Positions 43,901 to 52,712 of a stretch of DNA of 64,000 bases are shown here, in pieces (the first letter of the stretch is position 1; every line of letters begins with the position of its first letter). Made by a program: the position numbers and the translations under genes. The DNA is from JBOGCH01 sp051656645 (GTDB taxonomy: Bacteria > Bacteroidota > Bacteroidia > Bacteroidales > Marinifilaceae): positions 1 through 64,000 of the forward strand of contig JBOGCH010000044.1 of NCBI GenBank assembly GCA_051656645.1, given 5' to 3'. Under the pieces are notes generated by a model. The model saw only the letters and a program-made list of their open reading frames with translations, searched no databases and was not told where the DNA came from.

Positions 43901-43930
43901 ATAAGGAGGATGTAAATACACCCTCCTTAT
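43901..43930 (-). terminator. Terminator of the 94-residue protein gene
   Basis: A 13-bp stem with one mismatch (43901-43913 and 43918-43930) is followed on the minus strand by TTTTTATAAC. Confidence 0.8.
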
Positions 43931-43954
43931 ATAATAAAAATACCCGGTTTGGGA

Positions 43955-44239
43955 TTATTTTTTAATTACGTTGCTTAATTCAGTGAAAGCTTCGTCAACA
44001 CTTTGAAGTAAGTCGCGGAAAATAGCAGTGTAATATGCTTTTTTCTCTGTAGCAGGAACGCGTTTTCCATCACATACACGTCCGCGAAGCTCGTTACGGC
44101 TTGCTAAAACACTTGTAATTAGCTCCTCAACTTTGTCGTAGTTTTCACCACCTGATACAATAGTGTACTGAATACAATCAGCTACAACTGATGATGTTAA
44201 GAAGTCAATGTCCTTTTTTAATCTTTTAATATTTGCCAT
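43955..44239 (-). CDS. Small helical protein of unknown function
   Basis: The 94-residue soluble protein is predicted all-helical (IKRLKKDIDFLTSSVVADCI, YDKVEELITSVLASRNELRG, IFRDLLQSVDEAFTELSNVI). It has good codon use, its own terminator and a clean start. I recognise it only as a type of small conserved Bacteroidetes protein. It stands alone between the metallopeptidase and pabA genes. Confidence 0.75.
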   Translation of the reverse strand: MANIKRLKKDIDFLTSSVVADCIQYTIVSGGENYDKVEELITSVLASRNELRGRVCDGKRVPATEKKAYYTAIFRDLLQSVDEAFTELSNVIKK

Positions 44240-44387
44240 ATCCGTTCTGTTTTAAGACAATTAATTAGTGTCACATACTAGCGTATAAACCCAAGTATAT
44301 CACATTTTCAATGTAAAAATATAAAATGATTTAGACATTACAAAGATAAGTTTTGAATATATGCGGAAAATGTGCTAATGAGCTCTA

Positions 44388-44969
44388 TTATTTTAGTTGT
44401 AACCAGTTTTTTATTATTTGCTCACCACAATTACTGATAATGGATTCCGGATGAAATTGAACTCCGTAAAGAGGAAGTTCTGTATGTTGCAGAGCCATGA
44501 TGTTGTTGTCCTCATCGAAGGCTGTAGCAATAAGCCCGGATTTACTATCAAGACTATCGGGATTAACTACCCAAGAGTGATATCGGCCCACACGCACGGG
44601 ATGGCTCATATTAGCAAACAGTGGAGAGCTGTGCTGTACGTTAGAGAGTTGTGATAAATGTCCGTGTTTGGGGTGTTCCATCTGTATTAATTGCGCGCCA
44701 AAATGTACCGCCAATGCCTGATGTCCCAAACAAATGCCCAAAATGGAGTGAGTATGCTGAGCTTGCTGAATAACTTGGAGCAGTTGCCCTGATGTTTGTG
44801 GTACGCCGGGGCCCGGTGATAGTAGGATTTTATCCCATTGGTGCAGACAATCCAAAGGTATTTCATTGTTCTTTACCACGTCATAATGACACAGCCCACT
44901 CTCGCGCAATAACTGCACCAGATTGTACACAAAGGAATCATAATTATCAATCACCAATATTTTCTGCAT
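44388..44969 (-). CDS. pabA: Aminodeoxychorismate synthase, glutamine amidotransferase subunit
   Basis: The protein is about 193 residues, a class I glutaminase with LSPGPGVPQTSG, the nucleophile Cys in GICLGHQALA (about residues 75-84) and VQFHPESI with the catalytic His and Glu. TrpG and PabA are alike, but its place opposite pabB and pabC favours folate synthesis; it may serve both. The ATG at 44969 is chosen over 44981 because it begins the conserved MQKILVIDNYDSFVYNL. Confidence 0.92.
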   Translation of the reverse strand: MQKILVIDNYDSFVYNLVQLLRESGLCHYDVVKNNEIPLDCLHQWDKILLSPGPGVPQTSGQLLQVIQQAQHTHSILGICLGHQALAVHFGAQLIQMEHPKHGHLSQLSNVQHSSPLFANMSHPVRVGRYHSWVVNPDSLDSKSGLIATAFDEDNNIMALQHTELPLYGVQFHPESIISNCGEQIIKNWLQLK

Positions 44970-44991
44970 ATCACTTCCCACTTATAGCACG

Positions 44992-44999
44992 CAAAAGTA
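44992..44999 (-). promoter_or_regulatory. Promoter -7 box of pabA
   Basis: TACTTTTG on the minus strand matches TAnnTTTG, 22 bp before the pabA start. It is back to back with the pabB box at 45008-45015, with 8 bp between. Confidence 0.55.
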
Positions 45000-45007
45000 A
45001 TAAAAAT

Positions 45008-45015
45008 TATCTTTG
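45008..45015 (+). promoter_or_regulatory. Promoter -7 box of pabB, leaderless position
   Basis: TATCTTTG matches TAnnTTTG and ends 4 bp before the pabB ATG, so the mRNA should start at or next to the start codon. Confidence 0.6.
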
Positions 45016-45019
45016 CATT

Positions 45020-45997
45020 ATGATTACGCTAAAGGAGTTAAAAGAGAATATGAATCAATGCGGAGCAAGCGGCACGCCGTTTGTTTTTGGTATTAATTAC
45101 GAGATGGATAGATGTTTTTTTTATCCTAATCCGCATACATGCGAGGATCTGTATTTTGATATTAATGGAGTTACAAACGCGCATCTGCATCCCGATGTAA
45201 CCGGAGATGAGATGCCTATTGAGTTTACCGCGCATCCCATAAGTTTTGAAGAATACGCAAAGAAGTTTCAATGTGCCTATGCCGGGCTACAGCGTGGCGA
45301 CTCTTTTTTATTAAACTTGACTGTAGCAACACCTATAACCACCAATTTGTCCCTACAGCAAATATTTAAGCGTAGCAAAGCTAAATATAAGTTATGGATT
45401 CCAGGGGAGTTTGTTTGCTTCTCGCCGGAGTGCTTTGTTAAGATTAAGGACGGGGTTATTTCCGGATTCCCTATGAAAGGGACTATTGATGCCACCCTGC
45501 CTAATGCAGAAGAGTGCATACTCAACGACTATAAGGAGCAGGCAGAGCATTACACTATTGTAGACCTGATACGTAACGACTTAAATAAAATTGGCACCCA
45601 AACGCGAGTGGAGCGCTTCCGGTACATTGACCGTATAGAGCGTATGCAAGGTCCCATTCTGCAAGTGAGTAGCGAGATTACTGCTCGTTTAGAGACAGGG
45701 TTCGAGGCACGGCTTGGCGATTTATTCACGGATATGCTACCGGCAGGGAGTATTTGCGGGGCACCAAAAGCCGAGACTCTCCGCATAATTGCAAACGCAG
45801 AACAGGAAAAACGCGACTTCTATACCGGCGTTGTGGGCTATTTTGACGGCAAGAACTTAGACTCCGGTGTACTGATTCGTTTTATTGAGGAGAAGCAAGG
45901 AGAAAAGCGTTTCCGGAGTGGCGGAGGAATAACCATAAACTCGAAAGTTGAGGATGAGTACCGCGAAGTGATTGAAAAAGTATATCTTCCATTTTAA
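45020..45997 (+). CDS. pabB: Aminodeoxychorismate synthase, chorismate-binding subunit
   Basis: The protein is about 326 residues, shorter than E. coli PabB because the N-terminal domain is reduced. It has the catalytic core GDSFLLNLTVATPI, FPMKGTID, IVDLIRNDLNKIG, DMLPAGSICGAPKAET and YTGVVGYFDG with GGGITINS. PIKGT-type signature here reads PMKGT, whose lysine marks PabB over TrpE-type enzymes. With PabA it makes 4-amino-4-deoxychorismate. The ATG at 45020 fits the promoter and the homologous start; upstream in-frame codons run through the promoter. pabC follows 12 bp later. Confidence 0.93.
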   Translation: MITLKELKENMNQCGASGTPFVFGINYEMDRCFFYPNPHTCEDLYFDINGVTNAHLHPDVTGDEMPIEFTAHPISFEEYAKKFQCAYAGLQRGDSFLLNLTVATPITTNLSLQQIFKRSKAKYKLWIPGEFVCFSPECFVKIKDGVISGFPMKGTIDATLPNAEECILNDYKEQAEHYTIVDLIRNDLNKIGTQTRVERFRYIDRIERMQGPILQVSSEITARLETGFEARLGDLFTDMLPAGSICGAPKAETLRIIANAEQEKRDFYTGVVGYFDGKNLDSGVLIRFIEEKQGEKRFRSGGGITINSKVEDEYREVIEKVYLPF

Positions 45998-46009
45998 GAA
46001 TTTCCAACT

Positions 46010-46606
46010 ATGCACCTAGAATTTGTTGAAACCATAAAAATAAAGGACGGCAAAGTTTGTAACTATGCCGGACATCTGAGACGTGCCGAGCAAACTATGC
46101 GCCATTGGCAATTACCGGTTTCATTTCCTGCGGAACAGGTGCTATTACAACACAATCCCTACCCGCATGGCGTGGTTAAATGCCGCGTACTGTATGGAAT
46201 TAACGAATGGATGGTGGAGTATGATTTATATTCCATTAGGCCTATTAAATCCTTAAAACTTATAGAAGACAACACCATTGACTATTCGTTTAAATATGCC
46301 AACCGAAAACCGCTTAATGATTTGGTAGCCATGAAAGGCAATGCGGATGAAATTTTAATTGTCAAAAACGGCTATATAACCGATACCTCTTATACGAATG
46401 TGGTATTCCGAAAGGATAATCAATTGTATACCCCTTTCAGCTATTTACTCAATGGCACTAAAAGACAGCATTTGATAGCTGAAGGAATAATCACAGAGAT
46501 TGAGATAAAAGCTGATGACATTGCTCTTTTCGACACTGTGATTTTAATTAATGCGATGATTGACATTGAGGATTTGGTAGAGATTGAGATTAGAAATATT
46601 ATGTAG
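46010..46606 (+). CDS. pabC: Aminodeoxychorismate lyase (class IV aminotransferase fold)
   Basis: The 198-residue PLP protein splits aminodeoxychorismate into p-aminobenzoate and pyruvate. The PLP lysine region is YANRKPLNDL (about residues 97-106), and VKNGYITDTSYTNVVFR matches the cofactor-binding loop. It is compact and close to the short Bacteroidetes form. It directly follows pabB, which fixes the role. Confidence 0.88.
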   Translation: MHLEFVETIKIKDGKVCNYAGHLRRAEQTMRHWQLPVSFPAEQVLLQHNPYPHGVVKCRVLYGINEWMVEYDLYSIRPIKSLKLIEDNTIDYSFKYANRKPLNDLVAMKGNADEILIVKNGYITDTSYTNVVFRKDNQLYTPFSYLLNGTKRQHLIAEGIITEIEIKADDIALFDTVILINAMIDIEDLVEIEIRNIM

Positions 46607-46669
46607 TGGAAATTATTCAAGACCGACAAAGCGTTAACGAGCTATTCTATTTAGACGAAGATGAATAGC

Positions 46670-46707
46670 ATAAAAAATGACGATGCATATGCATCGTCAT
46701 TTTTTAT
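46670..46707. terminator. Bidirectional terminator between pabC and aroC
   Basis: A 38-bp perfect palindrome (19 bp per arm, centre at 46688/46689) has A-run and T-run ends, so both strands end in T. It serves pabC and the convergent aroC. Confidence 0.9.
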
Positions 46708-46716
46708 ATGTACAAT

Positions 46717-47796
46717 TTACAATTGTGCTGCTCTGTTTTCAAGTACCATATCCAAAAGCGTTACGGCTGCCATTGCTTCCACTACTGGAACTGCACGAGC
46801 AACTACGCAAGGATCATGTCTACCATGAGCGGTAAATGTTACCTCCTCTTTTTGCTTATTCACGGTGTGCTGTTCCTGCATGATTGTGGCAATGGGCTTA
46901 AAGGCAACGCGAAAGAATATGTCCTCGCCATTGGTAATACCTCCTTGGATTCCTCCGGAGAAGTTGGTTTCCGTTGTTATCCGTTCCCCTTTCACGGTAA
47001 ACGGATCATTGTGCTCGCTACCACGCATTGCGGCCGAAGCGAAGCCTTTACCGTATTCAAATCCCTTAGCCGCATTGATACTCAACATGGCATACGCAAG
47101 ACGGGCCTGCGCACGATCAAATACCGGTTCGCCTAATCCTACCGGTACACCGGAGATAATACAACTTACGCATCCTCCCACAGAGTCGCCTTCCTCACGT
47201 GCGGAAAGAATTTCCTGCATCATTAATTCGGCTACTTCGGCATTAGGGCAACGTACCACGTTATTTTCTATGCTATTTAGATCGATAATATCTTCCTCTT
47301 CGTTAAGGGTTACAGTTCCTACTTGTGAGGTGTAAGCGGTAATGGAAACACCTAGGTGCTCCAACACCTGTCGCGCTACGGAGCCGGCAACGACACGCGC
47401 AACATGCTCACGTGCTGAGGAGCGGCCTCCCCCACGATGATCTCTTTCTCCATATTTTGTATGCCACGTAAAATCGGCATGCGAGGGGCGGAAAAGCTCT
47501 TTCATCGTGTCATAATCCTTACTCTGTTGGTTTTGATTACGGATTATAAAACCAATGGGCATACCGGTGGTATGCCCATTAAATATACCTGAAAGAATCT
47601 CCACCTTATCTGCTTCGTTTCTTGGTGTAGAAACCGCCGATTGTCCGGGACGGCGTCTGTCCAATTGCTCCTGAATGCGCTCTACACTTAAAGGTACTCC
47701 GGCAGGACATCCGTCTATAACTCCCCCTAGGGCTACGCCATGCGACTCGCCAAAAGAGGTTAGTTTAAAAAGTTTTCCAATACTGTTTCCGGCCAT
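46717..47796 (-). CDS. aroC: Chorismate synthase
   Basis: The 359-residue FMN enzyme makes chorismate from EPSP, the last shikimate step and the supply for pabA/pabB next door. Signatures seen are GESHGVALGGVIDGCPAG (about residues 14-31), RHRR-type SAVSTPRNEADKV, the KYGERDHRGGGRSSARE block and RGSEHND. Length is normal. It is separated by 27 bp from slyD upstream. Confidence 0.98.
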   Translation of the reverse strand: MAGNSIGKLFKLTSFGESHGVALGGVIDGCPAGVPLSVERIQEQLDRRRPGQSAVSTPRNEADKVEILSGIFNGHTTGMPIGFIIRNQNQQSKDYDTMKELFRPSHADFTWHTKYGERDHRGGGRSSAREHVARVVAGSVARQVLEHLGVSITAYTSQVGTVTLNEEEDIIDLNSIENNVVRCPNAEVAELMMQEILSAREEGDSVGGCVSCIISGVPVGLGEPVFDRAQARLAYAMLSINAAKGFEYGKGFASAAMRGSEHNDPFTVKGERITTETNFSGGIQGGITNGEDIFFRVAFKPIATIMQEQHTVNKQKEEVTFTAHGRHDPCVVARAVPVVEAMAAVTLLDMVLENRAAQL

Positions 47797-47823
47797 AGGT
47801 TAAGATTTTTGGTGTGTTAGTTA

Positions 47824-48381
47824 TTAGTGGCAACCACATCCGCCACAGTCGTGCTTCTCTTCGCTATCTGAGCCGCAACCACTGCATCCGCCGCAACCGC
47901 CGCTACCACAACCGTGCGAGTTAAGAGCATCTAATTCTGCTTGTGTAACATCACGTACTTCTGTAATCTCACCGCTAAAAATTAGGTCTTTACCTGCTAG
48001 TGGATGATTAAAGTCAATTTCTACTAAATCTCCGTTAATAGCTTTGATATTACCCATTAAGTGACGGCCCATGCTGTCCACCATTGGCAAGTCATTACCA
48101 ACTTGCATATCCTCCGGACGCACGTCTTTAAATACCTCCATTGGAAGCTCTACAACCATATCCTCATTGTATTCGCCATAAGCGTTTTCGCTTGGAATGG
48201 TAAATTCAAATTTATCGCCTTTATTTTTGTCTAACAAATTAGATTCAAAGAATTCAAGCACTTGCTTTTGTCCACAAATGAACGTTAATGGTCTTTGTGC
48301 ATTTGCAGATTCTCTTACCTCTCCGTTTGGTTCTGTGCGTAATTCGTAAATTACTGAAACTACTTTATCTTTTGTAATCAT
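47824..48381 (-). CDS. slyD: SlyD-type FKBP peptidyl-prolyl isomerase with metal-binding tail
   Basis: The 185-residue protein has an FKBP domain split by an insert-in-flap domain (about residues 70-125). The ends of the FKBP part are KVVSVIYELR and NHPLAGKDLIFSGEI. The tail from about 155 is rich in Cys, Gly and His (HGCGSGGCGGCSGCG and HDCGGCGCH) and should bind Ni2+ or other metals. It lies just upstream of aroC. Confidence 0.95.
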   Translation of the reverse strand: MITKDKVVSVIYELRTEPNGEVRESANAQRPLTFICGQKQVLEFFESNLLDKNKGDKFEFTIPSENAYGEYNEDMVVELPMEVFKDVRPEDMQVGNDLPMVDSMGRHLMGNIKAINGDLVEIDFNHPLAGKDLIFSGEITEVRDVTQAELDALNSHGCGSGGCGGCSGCGSDSEEKHDCGGCGCH

Positions 48382-48603
48382 TGCTTGTAAATTATAGTGT
48401 TTACTATTTATATATTAAATACAAATACGTACTTACGTATCTATTAATACAAAGATAACTTATTTTCCAAGAAAAAGAAACAGCCCACCAAGTGTGCCGC
48501 ATTTGTTTACATTTTTTCGCTCAGTTAACAAAATTGTAAAATAAAAAATGATACTTTCGCAACAATTTACATTTTAGTATCACATAAATTGTATTCCAAA
48601 AGT

Positions 48604-50166
48604 ATGTGCAAATTTGATTATATTGTTGTGGGAAGTGGTTTAGCAGGACTCTATGCCGCCTTCAAAGCGGCTGCACACGGCACCGTGGCTATCCTTACAA
48701 AATCACAGATAGAGGAAAGTAATTCGTATTTTGCTCAAGGCGGCATAGCCGCAGTTACCGACGAGGACGATGACCCGTCTCTGCATTTTGAAGATACTAT
48801 CATTGCAGGGCGAGGATTATGCGATCATCCCGCAGTTGAAATTCTGGTCAATGAAGGTCCGGAACGAATCTCTGAACTGATCGCCGAAGGCATGCACTTC
48901 GATATGGAAGATGGAAGTTTAGCCTTGGGATTAGAGGGTGGACACCACCGCAAACGCATTTTACATGCGGGAGGCGATGCTACCGGACGTATGGTAACTA
49001 CGTTCATGATTGGAAAAGTACTAAACCATCCCAACATAACCATACTCCAACAACACTCGGTATTAGGACTCCTTACGGACAATGGAGTGTGTTATGGGGT
49101 ACGCGCATGGGATCATTCCCAAGACAAGGAGCTTCTTTTTTATGCAGATAATACGTTCCTAACATTGGGAGGTACATCTGCCATATATAAACGCACCACA
49201 AATCCGCATACAACCATTGGTGACGGACTAGCTATTGCCTATGAAGCCGGCTGCGAAGTGGTTGACTTGGAATTTATTCAGTTCCACCCTTCGGCTATGT
49301 GCATTGAGAGCGAAGAAGCTTTTCTTATTAGTGAAGCTGTTCGGGGTGAAGGTGCGCATCTCATCAACCAACGCGGTGAGCGTTTTATGACTACAATCCA
49401 CGAGCTGGCAGAACTGGCACCCCGAGACATTGTAGCACAATCCATATATAAGGAAATGATGAAACACAATGACGACTTTGTATGGCTTTCATTAAAACAC
49501 TTGGATCCGGCAATGATAAAGCACCGTTTCCCAACCATTTATCAAAAATGCAAGGACTATGATATCGATATGTGTAACCGCATCCCAGTTGCTCCTGCCG
49601 CACACTACACCGTAGGTGGGGTACGCACAGACACAGAAGGTCGCACAAGCATTAAACATCTTTTTGTATGTGGCGAATTAGCCTCATCCGGCATTATGGG
49701 TGCCAACCGCTTAGCTTCAAACTCACTGATTGAATGTTTAGTATTTGGTAAGCGTGCTGTCGATGCTACTCTGACCGATCCTAAAATAGACAAACAAGTA
49801 AGTTTTATTCCCCGCTACTACGTTAATCCCCAACATCAAGCAGGATATGAGCAGCTTAAAAAGGATGTTTCGCGCATCATGACACGCCATGCAGGTATTA
49901 TACGCACTGAGGAGTGCCTAAAAGCCGGACTGGAAAAGATAGACGCTCTTCAGCAATCATTACCAGAACCTCGCAATGAATATTACCGCCAAGTAAGTCG
50001 TAATTTACTAAAAGTGGCTCAACTTATTATTCGTTCCGCGCTATACAGAGAAGAAAGCCGCGGCGGACACTTCCGCAGCGATTTTCCGACAACGAACGAG
50101 AATTATCGTTGCCACGTGGTTCAAAAACAGGACGAGGGCATACATCGCACTCCCGTAATTATTTAA
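48604..50166 (+). CDS. nadB: L-aspartate oxidase
   Basis: The protein is about 520 residues. It oxidises L-aspartate to iminoaspartate, the first step of NAD synthesis. FAD motif VVGSGLAGLYAA (about residues 8-19), SNSYFAQGGIAAV, LEGGHHRKRILHAGGDATG and HPTA-like FHPSAM are present. APAAHYTVGGV and GEL-ASSGIMGANRLASNSL bind FAD and substrate. The ATG at 48604 is preferred to a TTG at 48589. nadA is not next to it. mpl follows after 22 bp. Upstream TACTTTCG (48552-48559) is an imperfect -7 box. Confidence 0.95.
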   Translation: MCKFDYIVVGSGLAGLYAAFKAAAHGTVAILTKSQIEESNSYFAQGGIAAVTDEDDDPSLHFEDTIIAGRGLCDHPAVEILVNEGPERISELIAEGMHFDMEDGSLALGLEGGHHRKRILHAGGDATGRMVTTFMIGKVLNHPNITILQQHSVLGLLTDNGVCYGVRAWDHSQDKELLFYADNTFLTLGGTSAIYKRTTNPHTTIGDGLAIAYEAGCEVVDLEFIQFHPSAMCIESEEAFLISEAVRGEGAHLINQRGERFMTTIHELAELAPRDIVAQSIYKEMMKHNDDFVWLSLKHLDPAMIKHRFPTIYQKCKDYDIDMCNRIPVAPAAHYTVGGVRTDTEGRTSIKHLFVCGELASSGIMGANRLASNSLIECLVFGKRAVDATLTDPKIDKQVSFIPRYYVNPQHQAGYEQLKKDVSRIMTRHAGIIRTEECLKAGLEKIDALQQSLPEPRNEYYRQVSRNLLKVAQLIIRSALYREESRGGHFRSDFPTTNENYRCHVVQKQDEGIHRTPVII

Positions 50167-50188
50167 GTCATAACGGAACGTTATCTAT

Positions 50189-51553
50189 ATGAAAAATAAA
50201 ATACATTTCATTGCAATTGGCGGTAGTGCCATGCATAACTTAGCGCTGGCTCTCCATGAAAAAGGATTTGAGGTTACCGGATCGGACGATGAAATCTTCG
50301 AACCGTCACGCTCACGCCTGGAAAAAGCTGGGATTCTACCCAAACAATGGGGATGGTTCCCGGAAAAAATAACTACCGATATCGAAGCGGTTATTTTGGG
50401 TATGCATGCGCGTATTGACAACCCCGAACTTGTTCGCGCCCGCGAACTGGGTTTGAAAATATACAGCTATCCCGAATATCTGTTTGAACAAACAAAAAAT
50501 AAGCAACGCATAATTATTGGAGGAAGTCATGGAAAAACTACTACAACCTCCATGATCATGCACGTATTAAAACAATGTAATCGTAACTTTGACTACATGG
50601 TAGGAGCCTCGGTCGAAGGCTTTGACACCATGGTACATTTAAGCGAAGAAAGTCCTATTGCTGTATTCGAAGGCGACGAGTACCTAACATCACCGCTTGA
50701 ACTGACCCCAAAGTTTCACCATTACTATCCGGACATTGCCATTATTACGGGCATAGCATGGGACCATATGAATGTATTTCCCACTTTTGAGAACTATGTA
50801 AGTCAATTCCGCATATTCACAGAGCGTATAACATCTAACGGTACACTTATCTATTTTGAAAAAGATGATGAATTACAACAACTCTCCACAACATTAAGAG
50901 AGGACATTCACTCCATTCCTTACAATACGTTACCCTATGTTATTGAAAATGGAACAACCTACATCATCTTAGACAATGTAAAATATGCACTGAACATATT
51001 CGGTTTACATAATATCCAAAATCTTACAGCAGCCTATTATGCTTGTAAGCAGGTTGGCATATCCGATAGCGAATTTGGCAATGCCATATCCTCATACAGT
51101 GGAGCAGCAAAACGCCTACAAACCATTGCCGTAAACGGAGATAGTAAAGCATTTCTTGATTTTGCGCACTCGCCATCTAAGTTACAGGCCACACTAAATG
51201 CAGTGAGACAACAATATCCTCACCATCATCTAGTTGCGTGCATGGAGTTACATACATTTAGCAGCCTAAATGCTGCATTTCTACCACAATATGCCAATAG
51301 CATGAGTAGTGCGGACATTGCATGCGTATACTATAATCCGGAGGTCATTAAACACAAACAACTACCGGACATTAGCATTGCCGACGTTCGCAACGGATTC
51401 GCACAACAAGACTTGAACGTATTTACAGATAATAAATTAATGGAGGAGTTTTTGTATACAAACAAACAAGAAAAACAAATCCTGCTAATTATGACATCCG
51501 GAAACTTTCACGGTATAAACATTCCAATGCTAGCCAATGAGTTGATTAAATAA
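50189..51553 (+). CDS. mpl: UDP-N-acetylmuramate:murein-tripeptide ligase Mpl
   Basis: The 454-residue enzyme joins recycled L-Ala-gamma-D-Glu-meso-Dap peptide to UDP-MurNAc. ATP loop GGSHGKTTTTS (about residues 111-121), AIGGSAMHNLALAL at the N terminus and FEGDEY in the centre favour Mpl over MurC. ITGIAWDHMNVFPTFENY and FDFAHSPSKLQATL also match Mpl. It shows this organism recycles cell-wall peptide. It is the last gene of the nadB-mpl unit. Confidence 0.92.
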   Translation: MKNKIHFIAIGGSAMHNLALALHEKGFEVTGSDDEIFEPSRSRLEKAGILPKQWGWFPEKITTDIEAVILGMHARIDNPELVRARELGLKIYSYPEYLFEQTKNKQRIIIGGSHGKTTTTSMIMHVLKQCNRNFDYMVGASVEGFDTMVHLSEESPIAVFEGDEYLTSPLELTPKFHHYYPDIAIITGIAWDHMNVFPTFENYVSQFRIFTERITSNGTLIYFEKDDELQQLSTTLREDIHSIPYNTLPYVIENGTTYIILDNVKYALNIFGLHNIQNLTAAYYACKQVGISDSEFGNAISSYSGAAKRLQTIAVNGDSKAFLDFAHSPSKLQATLNAVRQQYPHHHLVACMELHTFSSLNAAFLPQYANSMSSADIACVYYNPEVIKHKQLPDISIADVRNGFAQQDLNVFTDNKLMEEFLYTNKQEKQILLIMTSGNFHGINIPMLANELIK

Positions 51554-51567
51554 AAGCAAAATCACAT

Positions 51568-51610
51568 AAATTAAAACCTCTTTTCCTGACTGGAAAAGAG
51601 GTTTTAATTT
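51568..51610. terminator. Terminator between mpl and the convergent transporter gene
   Basis: A 19-bp perfect stem (51568-51586 and 51592-51610) with a 5-nt loop; the outer bases give A/T tails on both strands. Confidence 0.88.
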
Positions 51611-51662
51611 ATTATTTCATGTGCATATTGTACTTGTCACACAACAACTACTAAAACGCACT

Positions 51663-52598
51663 TTATTGAGTATTATTGGTATCCTTCTTCTCTACATTAG
51701 CCTTAGGTTTAGGCGTATAAGAGGTTAAAAACACGCCAAACAGAATTATTATTAACGCCACCGGCTGGTCCCATCGCAATTTAGCCAATCCCATTGCAAT
51801 AGCTCCGGCCGAAGCCACTACAGGGATAAGATATTGGTACATGGATACAATTGGCGCTCCTATTCTACGTACTGCAGGTGGTATAAGTAAATAAGCAACA
51901 AAGGTTGGAAATATTACAATAAAAACCATTTCCCAAATAGGTTTTGCTTCTGGATGTAAGACTACGGGAGCTTTTAATACCGATGAAATAGTGACAGGAA
52001 TACATACCAACGACCCAAACAGGAACAACCAACGCAAAAGAGGAATTGATCTATATTTCTCCGATGGTTTCTTTATTCCCAACAAATAAATTGCATAACA
52101 AATAGCACTTATCACACAAAAAATAGTACCCTTCATACTACCACTATCCGTTCCATGCGCTTGCAAAAGTATTAGCAACAACGCACCACACAATGCAACA
52201 ATTACCCCTATCACTTTTCTCACCGTGAGCTTTATTTTGTATATCCATGCAGAGGCAAGTATAACCATTAAAGGTGGCGTGGTCATTATTATGGAAACAT
52301 CTATAGGCGATGTATATTGAATAGCTAAATTTAAAAACAATATAAAGGCAAATTGGCCCACTACACCCGTTACTATGAGTAACCACCAATCGGACTTCTC
52401 TATACGTTGCCCCTTTACAAACAAAGAAGCAATCCAAAACAGAACACAACCACCCACTATGCGCAAAAAGGTAGCATCTAATCCATTTAACCAATGTGGC
52501 ATTAAATCCTTAAGCACCGGTATGTTTAAACCAAACCATATAGTTGATAAGGTCATTGATAAATGTCCCGCCAGTTTGTTTCTTGCTTCTGCTTCCAT
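51663..52598 (-). CDS. EamA/DMT-family transporter
   Basis: The 311-residue membrane protein has ten predicted helices in two EamA halves (LSTIWFGLNIPVLKDL, VLFWIASLF, PLMVILASAWIYKIKL; ISAICYAIYLLG, IPPAVRRIGAPIVSMYQYL). It exports or imports a small metabolite; the substrate is unknown. A terminator of pyk lies just upstream, so it probably has its own promoter. Confidence 0.9.
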   Translation of the reverse strand: MEAEARNKLAGHLSMTLSTIWFGLNIPVLKDLMPHWLNGLDATFLRIVGGCVLFWIASLFVKGQRIEKSDWWLLIVTGVVGQFAFILFLNLAIQYTSPIDVSIIMTTPPLMVILASAWIYKIKLTVRKVIGVIVALCGALLLILLQAHGTDSGSMKGTIFCVISAICYAIYLLGIKKPSEKYRSIPLLRWLFLFGSLVCIPVTISSVLKAPVVLHPEAKPIWEMVFIVIFPTFVAYLLIPPAVRRIGAPIVSMYQYLIPVVASAGAIAMGLAKLRWDQPVALIIILFGVFLTSYTPKPKANVEKKDTNNTQ

Positions 52599-52657
52599 TA
52601 CCTTAAATTATTGATAAGTGTATATGTTACGCTATTCCATGTTGGATGTTACAACAA

Positions 52658-52695
52658 AAAAATCCTCAGCAACCATTCTGTCGCTGAGGATTTTT
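52658..52695 (-). terminator. Terminator of pyk
   Basis: A 13-bp stem (52658-52670 and 52683-52695) with a 12-nt loop is preceded and followed by A/T runs. On the minus strand the stem ends in a run of T, 18 bp after the pyk stop. Confidence 0.85.
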
Positions 52696-52712
52696 CTATA
52701 TGCTTGGTAAGA

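Noticed and set aside
44792..45019. N-terminal extension of the pabB frame
   Set aside because: It runs antisense through pabA and across both promoters.
46606..46668. 20-residue GTG-started frame overlapping the pabC stop (VEIIQDRQSVNELF...)
   Set aside because: Reads like protein and ends just before the terminator, but is too short to support; it may be a remnant of a longer gene.
48589..48603. TTG start for nadB
   Set aside because: The ATG five codons later directly precedes the conserved FAD motif.
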